Source: Oligoflexus tunisiensis (lineage in GTDB: Bacteria > Bdellovibrionota_B > Oligoflexia > Oligoflexales > Oligoflexaceae). From it: DNA of 64,000 bases. The translations under genes and the position numbers were made by a program. Location of the stretch: assembly GCF_001748245.1 (NCBI RefSeq), contig NZ_BDFO01000001.1:5311778-5375777 (forward strand). The letters run 5' to 3'. Shown piece after piece: positions 45,394 through 53,559 of this stretch (its first letter is position 1; the number at the start of each line of letters is the position of its first letter). The notes under the pieces are model-generated. The model was given only the letters and a program-made list of their open reading frames with translations. It was not told the DNA's origin and made no database searches.

Positions 45394-46026
45394 TCAAGCT
45401 TCTGATCGAAATGCCTGGGACATAAAGTCTTCGTAGAGGCGGAGGCTCACGATGCCCTCGCCCATCTGTTCGGAGCTGACGCGCAAAAGGCCGGGTCGAT
45501 CGGTCGCCTCGTGCAGAATCACATGATCCCAGGCCAGTCGATCCCGGACAAATTGCGACTGGGCCGCTATTTTTTCCGCGCGCGCGACAACCCAGCCACG
45601 TGGGGTTTCTTCGAAGAGATAGCCCCGATCATTCCAGGGCTGTAGAAAAAAGTAGGCGCGATCACCAGCCAGTTTGCCGGCTTCCCAGAGAGCGCGGGGT
45701 GTGGCGCCCGGTTCCTGCTTGGTTCGGCGGTTGCAGTCGTACATGAGTTGGCGGAACCGATGGAAGGCGTCCTGCACGAGGCGGCTATCCGTGACCGGCC
45801 GCCACTCTGTTGGGCTACGGCGTTCCGGACGAGCCAGCGTCAAAAGGCGGCGGTTTTCACGAGCCTGAAGGTCCTGAAGTTTCCGCTTTTGCGAGTCCTC
45901 GTGCGAAGCCTTATCGCGTGGCCACCAACTGCGCCAGCTGATCAGGGGCTTCAAGTTTTGCAAAATTTCCTGAAAATTTCTCACAACATTCCTTGACAAG
46001 AAACGCAAGGTTCCGTAAACAAACAC
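45394..46026 (-). CDS. Hypothetical protein
   Basis: 210 residues, GTG start with AGGTGAG upstream; internal starts are possible. Basic N-terminal part (KRKLQDLQARENRRLL), then a compact domain with FFLQPWNDRGYLFEETPRGW and QFVRDRLAWDHVILHEA. No signal peptide or membrane helix apparent. Not recognised. Its beginning overlaps the candidate promoter of the tRNA genes. Confidence 0.55.
   Translation of the reverse strand: MFVYGTLRFLSRNVVRNFQEILQNLKPLISWRSWWPRDKASHEDSQKRKLQDLQARENRRLLTLARPERRSPTEWRPVTDSRLVQDAFHRFRQLMYDCNRRTKQEPGATPRALWEAGKLAGDRAYFFLQPWNDRGYLFEETPRGWVVARAEKIAAQSQFVRDRLAWDHVILHEATDRPGLLRVSSEQMGEGIVSLRLYEDFMSQAFRSEA
45993..46021 (+). promoter_or_regulatory. Candidate promoter of the tRNA-Gly pair
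   Basis: A perfect -35 TTGACA (45993-45998) and a weak -10 TAAACA (46016-46021), 17 bases apart, about 40 bases before the first tRNA. Confidence 0.45.
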
Positions 46027-46061
46027 CTCACCTCGAGAGATCTTGGAATCTTTCAGAGAAA

Positions 46062-46138
46062 GCGGGTGTAGCTCAGTTGGCTAGAGCGGCGCGTTGCCAT
46101 CGCGCAGGTCGAGGGTTCGAGTCCCTTCACCCGCTCCA
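46062..46138 (+). tRNA. tRNA-Gly (GCC), copy 1
   Basis: 77 bases including an encoded CCA. Acceptor arms GCGGGTG/CACCCGC, D arm AGCTC..GAGC, anticodon loop TTGCCAT (anticodon GCC), T arm with GGTTCGAGTCC and discriminator T as usual for glycine tRNAs. Confidence 0.96.
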
Positions 46139-46162
46139 TCATTCGAATCGAGGTTTCCCAAA

Positions 46163-46239
46163 GCGGGTGTAGCTCAGTTGGCTAGAGCGGCGCGTTGCCA
46201 TCGCGCAGGTCGAGGGTTCGAGTCCCTTCACCCGCTCCA
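46163..46239 (+). tRNA. tRNA-Gly (GCC), copy 2
   Basis: Identical over its full 77 bases to the copy 24 bases upstream, with encoded CCA. Probably co-transcribed with it. Confidence 0.96.
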
Positions 46240-46564
46240 ATATCTTCCAGTATTCCATACTCCACTCTATCGTGAATTCAGAAAACAAACGCGGGCAAAA
46301 GCTGCCGGTGTTGACTTTGTTTCTGTCGCCGCCGCGCGCCATGCGAAATTGCGGCCTGTTCTGTCGCGGCGCAGGACCGCTGCGGTTCAACTCCGGGCTC
46401 CTCGTCACGCCGCCGATGCCGCTCCAACTCCCGGCTTCCGTCACGCCCACAAGGCTCCAATTCTGGTTTCTGTCACGCCCGGAGGGCGCCGGCCCGCATG
46501 CCGTGAAACGTCATTTTACCCATCATCCCTCAATTTTTCTCCCCCAAATACCCAACGTTAAGGA
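46240..46564 (+). other. Gene-free stretch between tRNAs and the riboswitch
   Basis: About 325 bases. No gene with a ribosome binding site or family similarity is visible in any frame; GC-rich patches with the recurring phrase GTCACGCC (three times between about 46405 and 46480) are present. No convincing terminator for the tRNA pair is seen. Confidence 0.4.
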
Positions 46565-46593
46565 TTGACACCGGCCCGACCGGGTGTTTTAAA
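46565..46593 (+). promoter_or_regulatory. Promoter of the cobalamin-riboswitch operon
   Basis: Perfect -35 TTGACA (46565-46570), 17-base spacer, -10 TTTAAA (46588-46593). The riboswitch starts immediately after. The spacer holds an imperfect dyad (CACCGG..CGGGTG) of unknown meaning. Confidence 0.65.
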
Positions 46594-46782
46594 AGCCTCG
46601 CCATGCGCAAGGTTTCCGCCAGGAATCAAAAGGGAAGTCGGTGAAAATCCGACGCGGACCCGCCGCTGTAAGTTGGGAGCATGCCCGATCCATACCACTC
46701 GAAATCCATCGGGGAAGGGGATCGGGAACCGGCCAGACGCTGGAATCCCACAAGCCAGAAGACCTGCCTGCGCCATGAGGTT
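46594..46782 (+). promoter_or_regulatory. Cobalamin (AdoCbl) riboswitch
   Basis: The conserved core is clear: AAAAGGGAAGTCGGTGAAA, then GACGCGGACCCGCCGCTGTAA (46628-46671), and the B12-box equivalent AAGCCAGAAGACCTGCC (46751-46767). P1 is closed by CCTC..TGCGCAAGGT near 46596-46613 with ACCTGCCTGCGC and GAGG at 46762-46780. High cobalamin is expected to repress the genes that follow (cbtB, His-rich protein, LonB-like ATPase). The expression platform lies in the 110 bases before cbtB. Confidence 0.92.
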
Positions 46783-46891
46783 CGACAATCCCCGGGTGAA
46801 TGGGAATGTTGAACGGCACCGGCGCGAGCTGTGTCGTCTTCCAATACCCGTGGTTTACCGCAATCTCCAACCATGAGGGAAAGGAAGGTCC

Positions 46892-47089
46892 ATGCCGACC
46901 ATCACCACGCAAGCACGTCGACATCTGCGCATCACAAGGCATCTCAAAATCGGTCTTGTCCACAAATCCATCATCACGCTCGCCATCGTCGGCCTTGTGC
47001 TCTACATGATGCTCTTCACCACCACTCCGATCGTTCACGATTACTTCCACGAACTGAGACATAACCTTATGCTCATTCCCTGTCACTGA
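46892..47089 (+). CDS. cbtB: CbtB-like cobalt transporter subunit
   Basis: 65 residues. A single membrane helix (KSIITLAIVGLVLYMMLF) followed by the CbtB signature TPIVHDYFHELRH and a C-terminal IPCH; His49, His53, His57 and His65 are candidate metal ligands. CbtB is a small subunit of cobalt transporters commonly under B12 riboswitches, usually paired with CbtA, which is absent here. AAGGAAGG lies just before the ATG. The riboswitch upstream fits the family. Confidence 0.85.
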   Translation: MPTITTQARRHLRITRHLKIGLVHKSIITLAIVGLVLYMMLFTTTPIVHDYFHELRHNLMLIPCH

Positions 47090-47100
47090 AAGGTTGGCTT

Positions 47101-48162
47101 ATGCTCCCCATTCTCGTCATGACCCTGCTCTGTTTCATAAGCAGCCACCTGCACGCCGCCGAACCCGTAAGGCTCGAGCTGCAAACCGATCGGCCTCCCA
47201 GCGACGTTCATCCGCGTGAGGACAGCCTCGAATTTCGCATTCTCGTGCAGTCTCCGAACGGAGAGCGGCCCCCTCGCGCCCGTCTCCACATTCAACTGCA
47301 GGCCCCGAAGAGCCCCTGGCTTGGTTCCACCGATTTCCCAGTGGTCGAAGGAACCACACTCCATGAAGCCGTTGTTCCCATCGAACGGGGATCCCATGCT
47401 TTTCAATTCATACCCCCGATTCGCGGCGTCTATACCCTCGCCGCAACTCTCACTCCCATGCCGGGCGATTCCAGCTTTGCGCCCATCCGCAAGGAATGGC
47501 AAACGACCATCACCGAAAGCCCGGCTCGCGTGAGAAATTTGGGCGTTCTCCTCATGATCCTCATCGCCGTCGGCAGCATCAGTGGATTTATTTTTGCCCG
47601 TGGAGCGGGCTCAACCGCTGGACTCGTGCTGCTGCTTGTCTTTTGGCCCAATACTCCATTGAAAGCTCACGGTTCGCACGAGCACGCGGCGCCCCCTTCC
47701 GCTCCCGAACATCACGAAGATGATCTCGGTGGAACCGTCACCATCCAGTTGCTCACCGCCGAACCACGGGTGGGCCGACTCGCCGAACTCACCGCCCGTT
47801 ATCAGAATGCCAAGGGACTTGCGAAGGCCGCCCGTTTTCAAGTGCAGGTCACCCAGCTGGAACACGAGCGCCAGGTTTTTTACACGGAAGTCGAAGCTCC
47901 CGACGGTCTTCTTCACTGGCAGGGACAATTTTATGATGGCTCCCCGCATCGCGTGACAGTTCTCGCCACACCTTTGACGGAAACCAGAGAACCAGGGACC
48001 AGCGCCCGGGCGGAGCTGGATGTTGACGTCATCGGCGTGGAACCTCCACTGCCTTCCGTCATCAAATCCTTTGGACTTCTGATGTTTGTCACAGCCCTGG
48101 CCTTGATTCTGGGTCTGGTTGCAGGACATCATGCGGCTGGTCGCAAGGGTGGTCTGGCTTGA
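47101..48162 (+). CDS. Membrane protein with His-rich loop in the B12-regulated operon
   Basis: 353 residues. Signal peptide (MTLLCFISSHLHAA), a periplasmic beta-rich domain to about 140, two membrane helices (about 145-165 and 168-188), a His-rich segment HGSHEHAAPPSAPEHHEDD, a second beta-rich domain, and a last helix near 325-345. The His cluster could bind cobalt or another metal. It is 11 bases after cbtB and overlaps the next gene by four bases. It takes the place where CbtA would be expected but does not resemble it. Family not recognised. Confidence 0.78.
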   Translation: MLPILVMTLLCFISSHLHAAEPVRLELQTDRPPSDVHPREDSLEFRILVQSPNGERPPRARLHIQLQAPKSPWLGSTDFPVVEGTTLHEAVVPIERGSHAFQFIPPIRGVYTLAATLTPMPGDSSFAPIRKEWQTTITESPARVRNLGVLLMILIAVGSISGFIFARGAGSTAGLVLLLVFWPNTPLKAHGSHEHAAPPSAPEHHEDDLGGTVTIQLLTAEPRVGRLAELTARYQNAKGLAKAARFQVQVTQLEHERQVFYTEVEAPDGLLHWQGQFYDGSPHRVTVLATPLTETREPGTSARAELDVDVIGVEPPLPSVIKSFGLLMFVTALALILGLVAGHHAAGRKGGLA

Positions 48163-49448
48163 ATGAAAACGCGGACACAACCGAGCGGCCTCCTCTCCTC
48201 ATCGACCAGGTGATCGGACAGGAGCATGCCGTGGCCGTGGTGCGTCTGGCCGCTAAACAAAGACGCTTTGTGCTGCTCATAGGCGAACCAGGCACCGGCA
48301 AAAGTCTGCTCGGTCGTGCCATTGCGGAACTCCTGCCGCCGACCGAAGCCTTTTGCGTCGCCAGTCTGGAGAATCCCGACGATCCAAGCTGTCCGCGCAT
48401 TGTCGTGCGTCCGCGTGCTGAACTGGAAGCGGAGCAAAAGAAGGAGCGGCAGCAGGAGCGACGGGAAACGTTCAGTCACAATTATCTCCTCAGTCTCGCC
48501 GCCGGCGGCATCCTTCTCCTTTGTGGCTGGCTGCTGATCAGGGACCGGGCCTATGGTCTGAGTCTGGCCGGAGTGATGGCTCTGATCTGGCTCTGGCGTC
48601 TCAGAAAACCTGGTCGAACGCGTGCGAGCGGCCGCGCTGCAAAAATTCTGGTCGAACGCAAGGCCGGTCCCGCCCCCTTTATCGATGCCACCGCCAGCAG
48701 TGAAGGCGCGCTCTTTGGTGATGTGCGGCATGATCCTTATCAATCCGGGGGCTCGGAAAGTCCACCGCACGCTCTGGTCGAACCCGGGGCTGTGCATAGG
48801 GCGCACGGCGGGATTCTCTACATTGACGAAATCGGAAACCTCAGCGTTGAGGCGCAAAAACTTTTGCTCACCGCGATTCAGGATCGTTCCCTGCCCATCA
48901 CGGGACGGCAGAGCGGTTCCAGTGGAACCCTGATTCGCAGTGAACCGGTTCCCTGTGATTTTGTGCTGGTGGCGGCCGGCAATGTCGAGGATCTGCCGCG
49001 CATCATTCCAGCTCTGCGTTCGCGAATTTTAGGCTATGGATTTGAAGTGCTCACCGCCTGCACGATGCCGGATACGCCGCAGCATCGCCGGGACCTCGAT
49101 CGTTTCGTGGCTCAGGAGGTTAATAAGGATGGACGCATCCCACATTTTACCCCGTCAGCTCTGGCCCTCATTTACGAGGAAGCACGTCGACGCTCCGGCC
49201 AGGCGGGACGTCTGACCACGCGTCTCAGGGAATTGGGAGGGCTGGTGCGTATCGCCGGTGATCTGGCTATTCAGGCAGGCCTGGCCCAGGTGGATGCGGA
49301 TCAGGTGCAGCTTGCGCTGCGTTACGCGGCATCGATTGAGGAGCAGCAGCTGGCGCTCCCCGCAGGGCATGACGTCAGTGGTTTGATACCAGAATTTTCG
49401 GCGCGTCTTGTGCACAGTTCTTCTGAGTTTCCATGTCCGCGTCGTTGA
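48159..49448 (+). CDS. LonB-type membrane AAA+ ATPase without protease domain
   Basis: 429 residues, TTG start overlapping the upstream stop (TTGA). Walker A GEPGTGKS (42-49); two membrane helices inserted between Walker A and Walker B (about 110-150), as in archaeal LonB; the LonB hallmark FIDATASSEGALFGDVRHDP; Walker B GGILYIDEIGNL; and sensor/arginine regions (VAAGNVEDLP, LRSRILGYGFEV). The protein ends where the Lon protease domain should begin, and no Ser-Lys dyad or downstream remnant exists. It may supply ATP-driven remodelling for the cobalt system. LonB ATPase identity is firm, function is inference. Confidence 0.85.
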   Translation: MNENADTTERPPLLIDQVIGQEHAVAVVRLAAKQRRFVLLIGEPGTGKSLLGRAIAELLPPTEAFCVASLENPDDPSCPRIVVRPRAELEAEQKKERQQERRETFSHNYLLSLAAGGILLLCGWLLIRDRAYGLSLAGVMALIWLWRLRKPGRTRASGRAAKILVERKAGPAPFIDATASSEGALFGDVRHDPYQSGGSESPPHALVEPGAVHRAHGGILYIDEIGNLSVEAQKLLLTAIQDRSLPITGRQSGSSGTLIRSEPVPCDFVLVAAGNVEDLPRIIPALRSRILGYGFEVLTACTMPDTPQHRRDLDRFVAQEVNKDGRIPHFTPSALALIYEEARRRSGQAGRLTTRLRELGGLVRIAGDLAIQAGLAQVDADQVQLALRYAASIEEQQLALPAGHDVSGLIPEFSARLVHSSSEFPCPRR

Positions 49449-49617
49449 TCATGCGAAAGCGCTGATCCGCACCAGGAACTACGGATGGCCGCAGCATCTC
49501 ACCGCTCGGTCGGACAAGACTCGACCAGCAGAGTCCATGAAAAGTTCCACCCAGGGTCAGAACCAGAGCAATGGCTGAGAATTTCTTGAGGGATCGCAGA
49601 CGATCTTCCCCATGCAT
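49375..49617 (-). CDS. Small exported or membrane protein
   Basis: 80 residues with GAAGAGG before the ATG and an N-terminal hydrophobic stretch (KFSAIALVLTLGGTFHGL). It has Cys residues in HGLCWSS and KNCAQD. Its 3' end overlaps the convergent LonB-like gene by 74 bases. No family recognised; real-gene status is moderately supported by start site and signal. Confidence 0.45.
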   Translation of the reverse strand: MHGEDRLRSLKKFSAIALVLTLGGTFHGLCWSSLVRPSGEMLRPSVVPGADQRFRMINDADMETQKNCAQDAPKILVSNH

Positions 49618-49736
49618 AACGTACCTCTTCGATGTTTCGTACCCCTAACTTACCAGTTGGGATTTTTTTTTCCACGAAACGGAGGGACGCATGGGTAAAA
49701 AAAGGTGGGCTCTCGAAAAAACTGTTGAAGATTCCA

Positions 49737-49753
49737 GGGGGCCCGAGGCCCCC
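49737..49753 (-). terminator. GC-rich hairpin after htpG
   Basis: Seven-base arms GGGGGCC/GGCCCCC with a three-base loop, just after the htpG stop on the minus strand; a run of six T follows after about 15 bases. Probable terminator. Confidence 0.6.
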
Positions 49754-49759
49754 CGGCGC

Positions 49760-51676
49760 TTACATATGGGTCATGAGGTTGGCGATCTGACGACTGAAGC
49801 GCATGGGGTCTTCGATCGGAGAACCTTCGGTCAACAGAGCCTGGTTGTACAGAATCTCCGCCCATTCTTTCTGGGTGTTTTCCGGCAGATCCTTCATGCG
49901 ACCAAACACCGGATGATTGGGGTTGATCTCCATGATGCGTTTCTGCTGCGGCATCGACTGGCCCATGGATTCCATCATGCGAGCCATGCGCGCGGATGGA
50001 TCGTAGGCGCCGGACACGAGGCAGCAGGGGGAATCCACAAGGCGCGTGGAGATTTTCACTTCCTTCACCTTTTCCGCCACCGCACCCTGAATGGTGTTGA
50101 GCAGAGACTTGAACTCCTGCTCCTTGGCTTTCACCTCTTCCTCGGTCTTCTTCTTCTCTTCCTCACTATCAAGGTCAAGGCCTTCCTTGGTGATGGACCG
50201 CAGATGCTTGTCCTTGAATTTGGAAATCGACTGCATAACCCACTCATCGACCGGATCGATGCAGTAGAGCACTTCATAGTCCTTGGCCTTCAGGCGTTCA
50301 AGGTAGGGGCTGTTCTGCAGTGTCTTGAGCGAGTCGCCGGTGATGAAGTAAATTTCCTTCTGCTCTTTCTTCATGCGGCCGACATACTCGGCGAGGCTCG
50401 TCAGCTTATCCGAATGCGTGCTGTGGAAGAGGCTCAGTTCCTCCAGCTTTTCCTTGTTGGAGAAATCGTTGGTGATCCCTTCCTTCAGGGTGGCACCGAA
50501 GTTTTTCCAGAAGGTCTCATAGCGCTCACGCTCATTGTCCATCATGCTCTGGAGGTGCTTCAGCACCTTGCCGACCACAGCCTTCTTGATGGCCTGAACC
50601 TGACGATCCTTCTGCAGAATCTCACGCGAAACGTTGAGGGAAAGGTCCGAACTATCGATCACGCCGCGCAGAAACCGCAGGTAAGCCGGCACGAGATCTT
50701 CACAGTGATCCATGATAAACACGCGGTTCACGTAAAGGGAAAGACCCCACTTCGTGTCGCGATAGTTGTAATCGAAGGGCACCGTGCTGGGAATGAACAT
50801 CAGCGCGGTAAATTCCTGACTGCCTTCAGCGCGATAGTGGATGCGTTCGAACGGATCGCTCCAGTCGTGCGAGACGTGCTTATAGAATTCCTTATACTCG
50901 TCATCTGTCACCTCGCTGGGCGAGCGCAGCCAGATGGCCTTGCGGCTGTTGAGGACCTCGTCCTCTTCGACCTTTTTGGTCTTGCCTTCGATAGGCTTGC
51001 CTTCGGCATCGACTTCGTCCTCTTCGCGCGTGACCTTCATTTTGATCGGCCAGGCGATGAAGTCGGAGTATTTTTTCACGATGCGGCGCAGGACCCATTC
51101 ATCGGCGAAATCTTCCACGGAGCTGTCATCATCTTCGAATTTCTTGAGATGCAGGATGATCGTGGTGCCATGGCCTTCGGGACGCTTGACGCTGTCCACG
51201 GTAAAGGAGCCATCCCCCGTGCTTTCCCAAAGCGTGCCTTCCTCGGTGCCGGCCTTGCTGGTATGAACCGTGACGCGATCGGCCACCATGAAAGAGGAAT
51301 AGAAACCCACACCGAACTGACCAATCAGTTCCGGCTTATCCTTGGCTTCCTTGGCTTTTTTCAGGAATTCCTTGGTGCCCGAGTGGGCGATGGTTCCAAT
51401 GTTTTGCAGCACTTCATCGTGGGTCATCCCGATCCCGTTATCGATGATGGTCAGCGTGCGCTTTTCCTTGTCGGGTACAAGACGGATATGCTTTTCCTCA
51501 TCCGAGCCCTTCCACTCGGGATGGGAAAGCTCCTCAAAACGCAGCTTGTCCAGTGCGTCTGAAGCATTCGAAATCAACTCGCGTAAGAATATTTCACGGT
51601 GTGAGTATAGCGAGTGGACCATAAGGTCCAGAATTTGTTTGACTTCGGCTTGAAACGCACGTGTTTCTTTGGCCAT
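49760..51676 (-). CDS. htpG: Hsp90-family chaperone HtpG
   Basis: 638 residues, typical HtpG length. N-terminal GHKL ATPase with FLRELISNASDALDKLR, DNGIGMT and GQFGVGFYS; middle domain with LYVNRVFI and SDLSLNVSREILQ; C-terminal dimerisation domain with RMMESMGQSMPQQKRIMEINP. AGGAGC precedes the ATG. ATP-driven cytoplasmic chaperone. It stands alone. Confidence 0.97.
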   Translation of the reverse strand: MAKETRAFQAEVKQILDLMVHSLYSHREIFLRELISNASDALDKLRFEELSHPEWKGSDEEKHIRLVPDKEKRTLTIIDNGIGMTHDEVLQNIGTIAHSGTKEFLKKAKEAKDKPELIGQFGVGFYSSFMVADRVTVHTSKAGTEEGTLWESTGDGSFTVDSVKRPEGHGTTIILHLKKFEDDDSSVEDFADEWVLRRIVKKYSDFIAWPIKMKVTREEDEVDAEGKPIEGKTKKVEEDEVLNSRKAIWLRSPSEVTDDEYKEFYKHVSHDWSDPFERIHYRAEGSQEFTALMFIPSTVPFDYNYRDTKWGLSLYVNRVFIMDHCEDLVPAYLRFLRGVIDSSDLSLNVSREILQKDRQVQAIKKAVVGKVLKHLQSMMDNERERYETFWKNFGATLKEGITNDFSNKEKLEELSLFHSTHSDKLTSLAEYVGRMKKEQKEIYFITGDSLKTLQNSPYLERLKAKDYEVLYCIDPVDEWVMQSISKFKDKHLRSITKEGLDLDSEEEKKKTEEEVKAKEQEFKSLLNTIQGAVAEKVKEVKISTRLVDSPCCLVSGAYDPSARMARMMESMGQSMPQQKRIMEINPNHPVFGRMKDLPENTQKEWAEILYNQALLTEGSPIEDPMRFSRQIANLMTHM

Positions 51677-51781
51677 GAACCGCTCCTCATGTTAGTCCAA
51701 AAGTCGTTAAACTCCTCGTATAACACCATGAGCTTTGTTTTGCAGCTGTCAAGAGCTGGCGGGAAAATTACGGGGGGGCAG

Positions 51782-51867
51782 AGCCGCAGGCAAATGACGG
51801 GTGGAGTGGCAGCCGCAGAGCCGCAGGCAAATGACGGGGAGTGGCCGAAGCCGCAGGCAAATTCCGG
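51782..51867. repeat. Three imperfect direct repeats upstream of htpG
   Basis: The 19-base unit AGCCGCAGGCAAATGACGG occurs at 51782-51800 and 51819-51837, with a variant (ATTCCGG ending) at 51849-51867. Each is followed by a GGTGGAGTGGC-like phrase. The 270-base stretch 51677-51946 holds no other feature. Confidence 0.75.
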
Positions 51868-51946
51868 TGGGGTGGCGGCCGGAGGACCGGCCCTTCGCGG
51901 GCTCAGGTGACAGCCGGGGGGGACCGGCCGTCAAAATTTTGACACA

Positions 51947-52213
51947 TCAGGTCGTAAGCGTAGCCCCGGTCAAAGGCGGTACAGTATCCGGAAGGGTCAG
52001 GACTTCCTGGGTCGGCTGCTCCTTGGCAATCGACTTCTGAAGGGCTTCCTCAGCGGCCTCAAGATTAACTATATTCAATAATCCCGCCCGTTTACGGTAC
52101 GGGTTGAACGTGCTTTTGGGTGGCGGACTGGTATTCACGGGGCCGGTGATATAGGCACTCAGGGCACTCCGCGAAAGCACGCTGGCATGAGGCTTAAGAT
52201 CAGCATTTTCCAT
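51947..52213 (-). CDS. Hypothetical protein
   Basis: About 88 residues from an ATG with TCTGGAG before it. Mixed composition, no membrane helix or motif; a short helical part (NLEAAEEALQKSIAKEQ) and a Pro/Thr-rich end. It is divergent from the DUF2225 gene. Not recognised. Confidence 0.45.
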   Translation of the reverse strand: MENADLKPHASVLSRSALSAYITGPVNTSPPPKSTFNPYRKRAGLLNIVNLEAAEEALQKSIAKEQPTQEVLTLPDTVPPLTGATLTT

Positions 52214-52381
52214 TATCATCTCCAGAAGTTGAACAGCAGCAGGGCGCACGGCCAGCTTTTAAAATCCATAAGCCGGCCCCTGGATCCTGCACAAAACAAG
52301 CCACTCTAACATACAATAGAGAGTGAGGCTGGCGCACCCAAACGCCATGATACTCATTAACTCATCGCCAGTGAGAAATCC

Positions 52382-53482
52382 ATGAGTCCCAGCCAGGATG
52401 CGGGGATAAGCCCCTTTCAGACCATGCAGGCTCGCTGCGTCATTTGCGAAAAGGATGGCCGCTTCAGTCGCCTGAAGTCCACCCTTTATAGCGAGACGAA
52501 ACGCGATATCGATTTGCGCCCCGTCACCGTTCTTTGGTCCAAAAAGGTAGCTCCTCGTGTGGACCCCAAACTCTTCTATTTCTGGCAATGTCCCTACTGT
52601 TTTTTTACCGCCGACCACATTTTTTTTCTGCAGCCATTTAAAGATGGCAATTTGAGCACGACCCGTTTCCGCAAGCAGTATCAAAAAGGTCAGGCGGCCT
52701 ATACCACGTCGCAGAGTATCCAACAACTTTTGATCAGTGACCCCAAGGAGAATCAATCCGTTTTTATCAACGGTCTCAAACTGAATCTTCTGGCCTGCTT
52801 TCAGTGGGAACAGGTCGAGGAGGTCGTCAACGGGGAATGCCTTCAGCTGGCGTCCTACTATTTGCGCCTGGGCTGGCTGTTGCATGATCTTCGCCACGGA
52901 CTCACCAAATCGCCAAGCGTCAAGGAGGAAGCCCAAGCGCTGATCTCCGCACTGAGGCCGCTTTGGCCCTCTTTTGCGCCAGGTGAGCCCGCGACGCTGG
53001 AAAAGGCACTGAAGTATTATCAGCTCGCGCTGACCAAATCCGCAGCGGTGAATACCATCCTGCAGGAGGTCAACGTCCGTCTCATCATCACCCGCATCCA
53101 CATGAAGCTGAGCCGCTTGGGAGAAGCAAAAAAATCCATCGTGGAATGCAAGAGCCGCGTGAAGTACTACGAAAGCCTGATCAAAAAGAAGCGCGGGGAT
53201 GATAGCCACTTTGCAAGCAGTGACCTGCAGGACATGGAAACCGCTCATGGCAAATGCCTCGCGCTCCTCAGCCAGGTGGAATTGATTTATGACAAGATCG
53301 AACTGACGATCATCGAGCGCCAGGTCAAGACCGCTCAGGATTTGTTGAATCAGCATGCGGATAAAAGTTACGAAGAGAAGGTGCAGATTCTGCGGCAGGC
53401 CCGCTACTCGGATAAAGTCATCGCCAAAGTGCTGCCGAAGGAAAAGAAGAAAGGTCTGTTCGATATCCTGAAATCCGGTTGA
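52382..53482 (+). CDS. DUF2225 family protein
   Basis: 366 residues. Two zinc-like cysteine pairs lie in the N-terminal part, CVICEKDG near 19-22 and CPYC near 77-80 (WQCPYCFF), as in the DUF2225 family; the rest is helical with TPR-like character (LRLGWLLHDLRH, KALKYYQLALTKSAAV). Function unknown; such proteins are cytoplasmic. The terminator of the convergent gene lies just past its stop. Confidence 0.72.
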   Translation: MSPSQDAGISPFQTMQARCVICEKDGRFSRLKSTLYSETKRDIDLRPVTVLWSKKVAPRVDPKLFYFWQCPYCFFTADHIFFLQPFKDGNLSTTRFRKQYQKGQAAYTTSQSIQQLLISDPKENQSVFINGLKLNLLACFQWEQVEEVVNGECLQLASYYLRLGWLLHDLRHGLTKSPSVKEEAQALISALRPLWPSFAPGEPATLEKALKYYQLALTKSAAVNTILQEVNVRLIITRIHMKLSRLGEAKKSIVECKSRVKYYESLIKKKRGDDSHFASSDLQDMETAHGKCLALLSQVELIYDKIELTIIERQVKTAQDLLNQHADKSYEEKVQILRQARYSDKVIAKVLPKEKKKGLFDILKSG

Positions 53483-53483
53483 G

Positions 53484-53516
53484 ATAAAAAACCCGGGCTG
53501 GTTGGAAAGCCCGGGT
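53484..53516 (-). terminator. Terminator of the outer-membrane barrel gene
   Basis: Perfect nine-base arms ACCCGGGCT (53491-53499) and AGCCCGGGT (53508-53516); on the minus strand the stem is followed by TTTTTTATC. Also adjacent to the DUF2225 stop. Confidence 0.85.
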
Positions 53517-53559
53517 CATCAATCACAGGGAAGTTCGCGTGAACAGTTCAGGAGAGCTG

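Noticed and set aside
49691-51562. A 623-codon open frame on the plus strand
   Set aside because: Antisense of htpG, repetitive Leu/His/Phe composition typical of shadow frames.
52259-53356. A 365-codon open frame on the minus strand
   Set aside because: Antisense of the DUF2225 gene, whose cysteine pairs and length are convincing.
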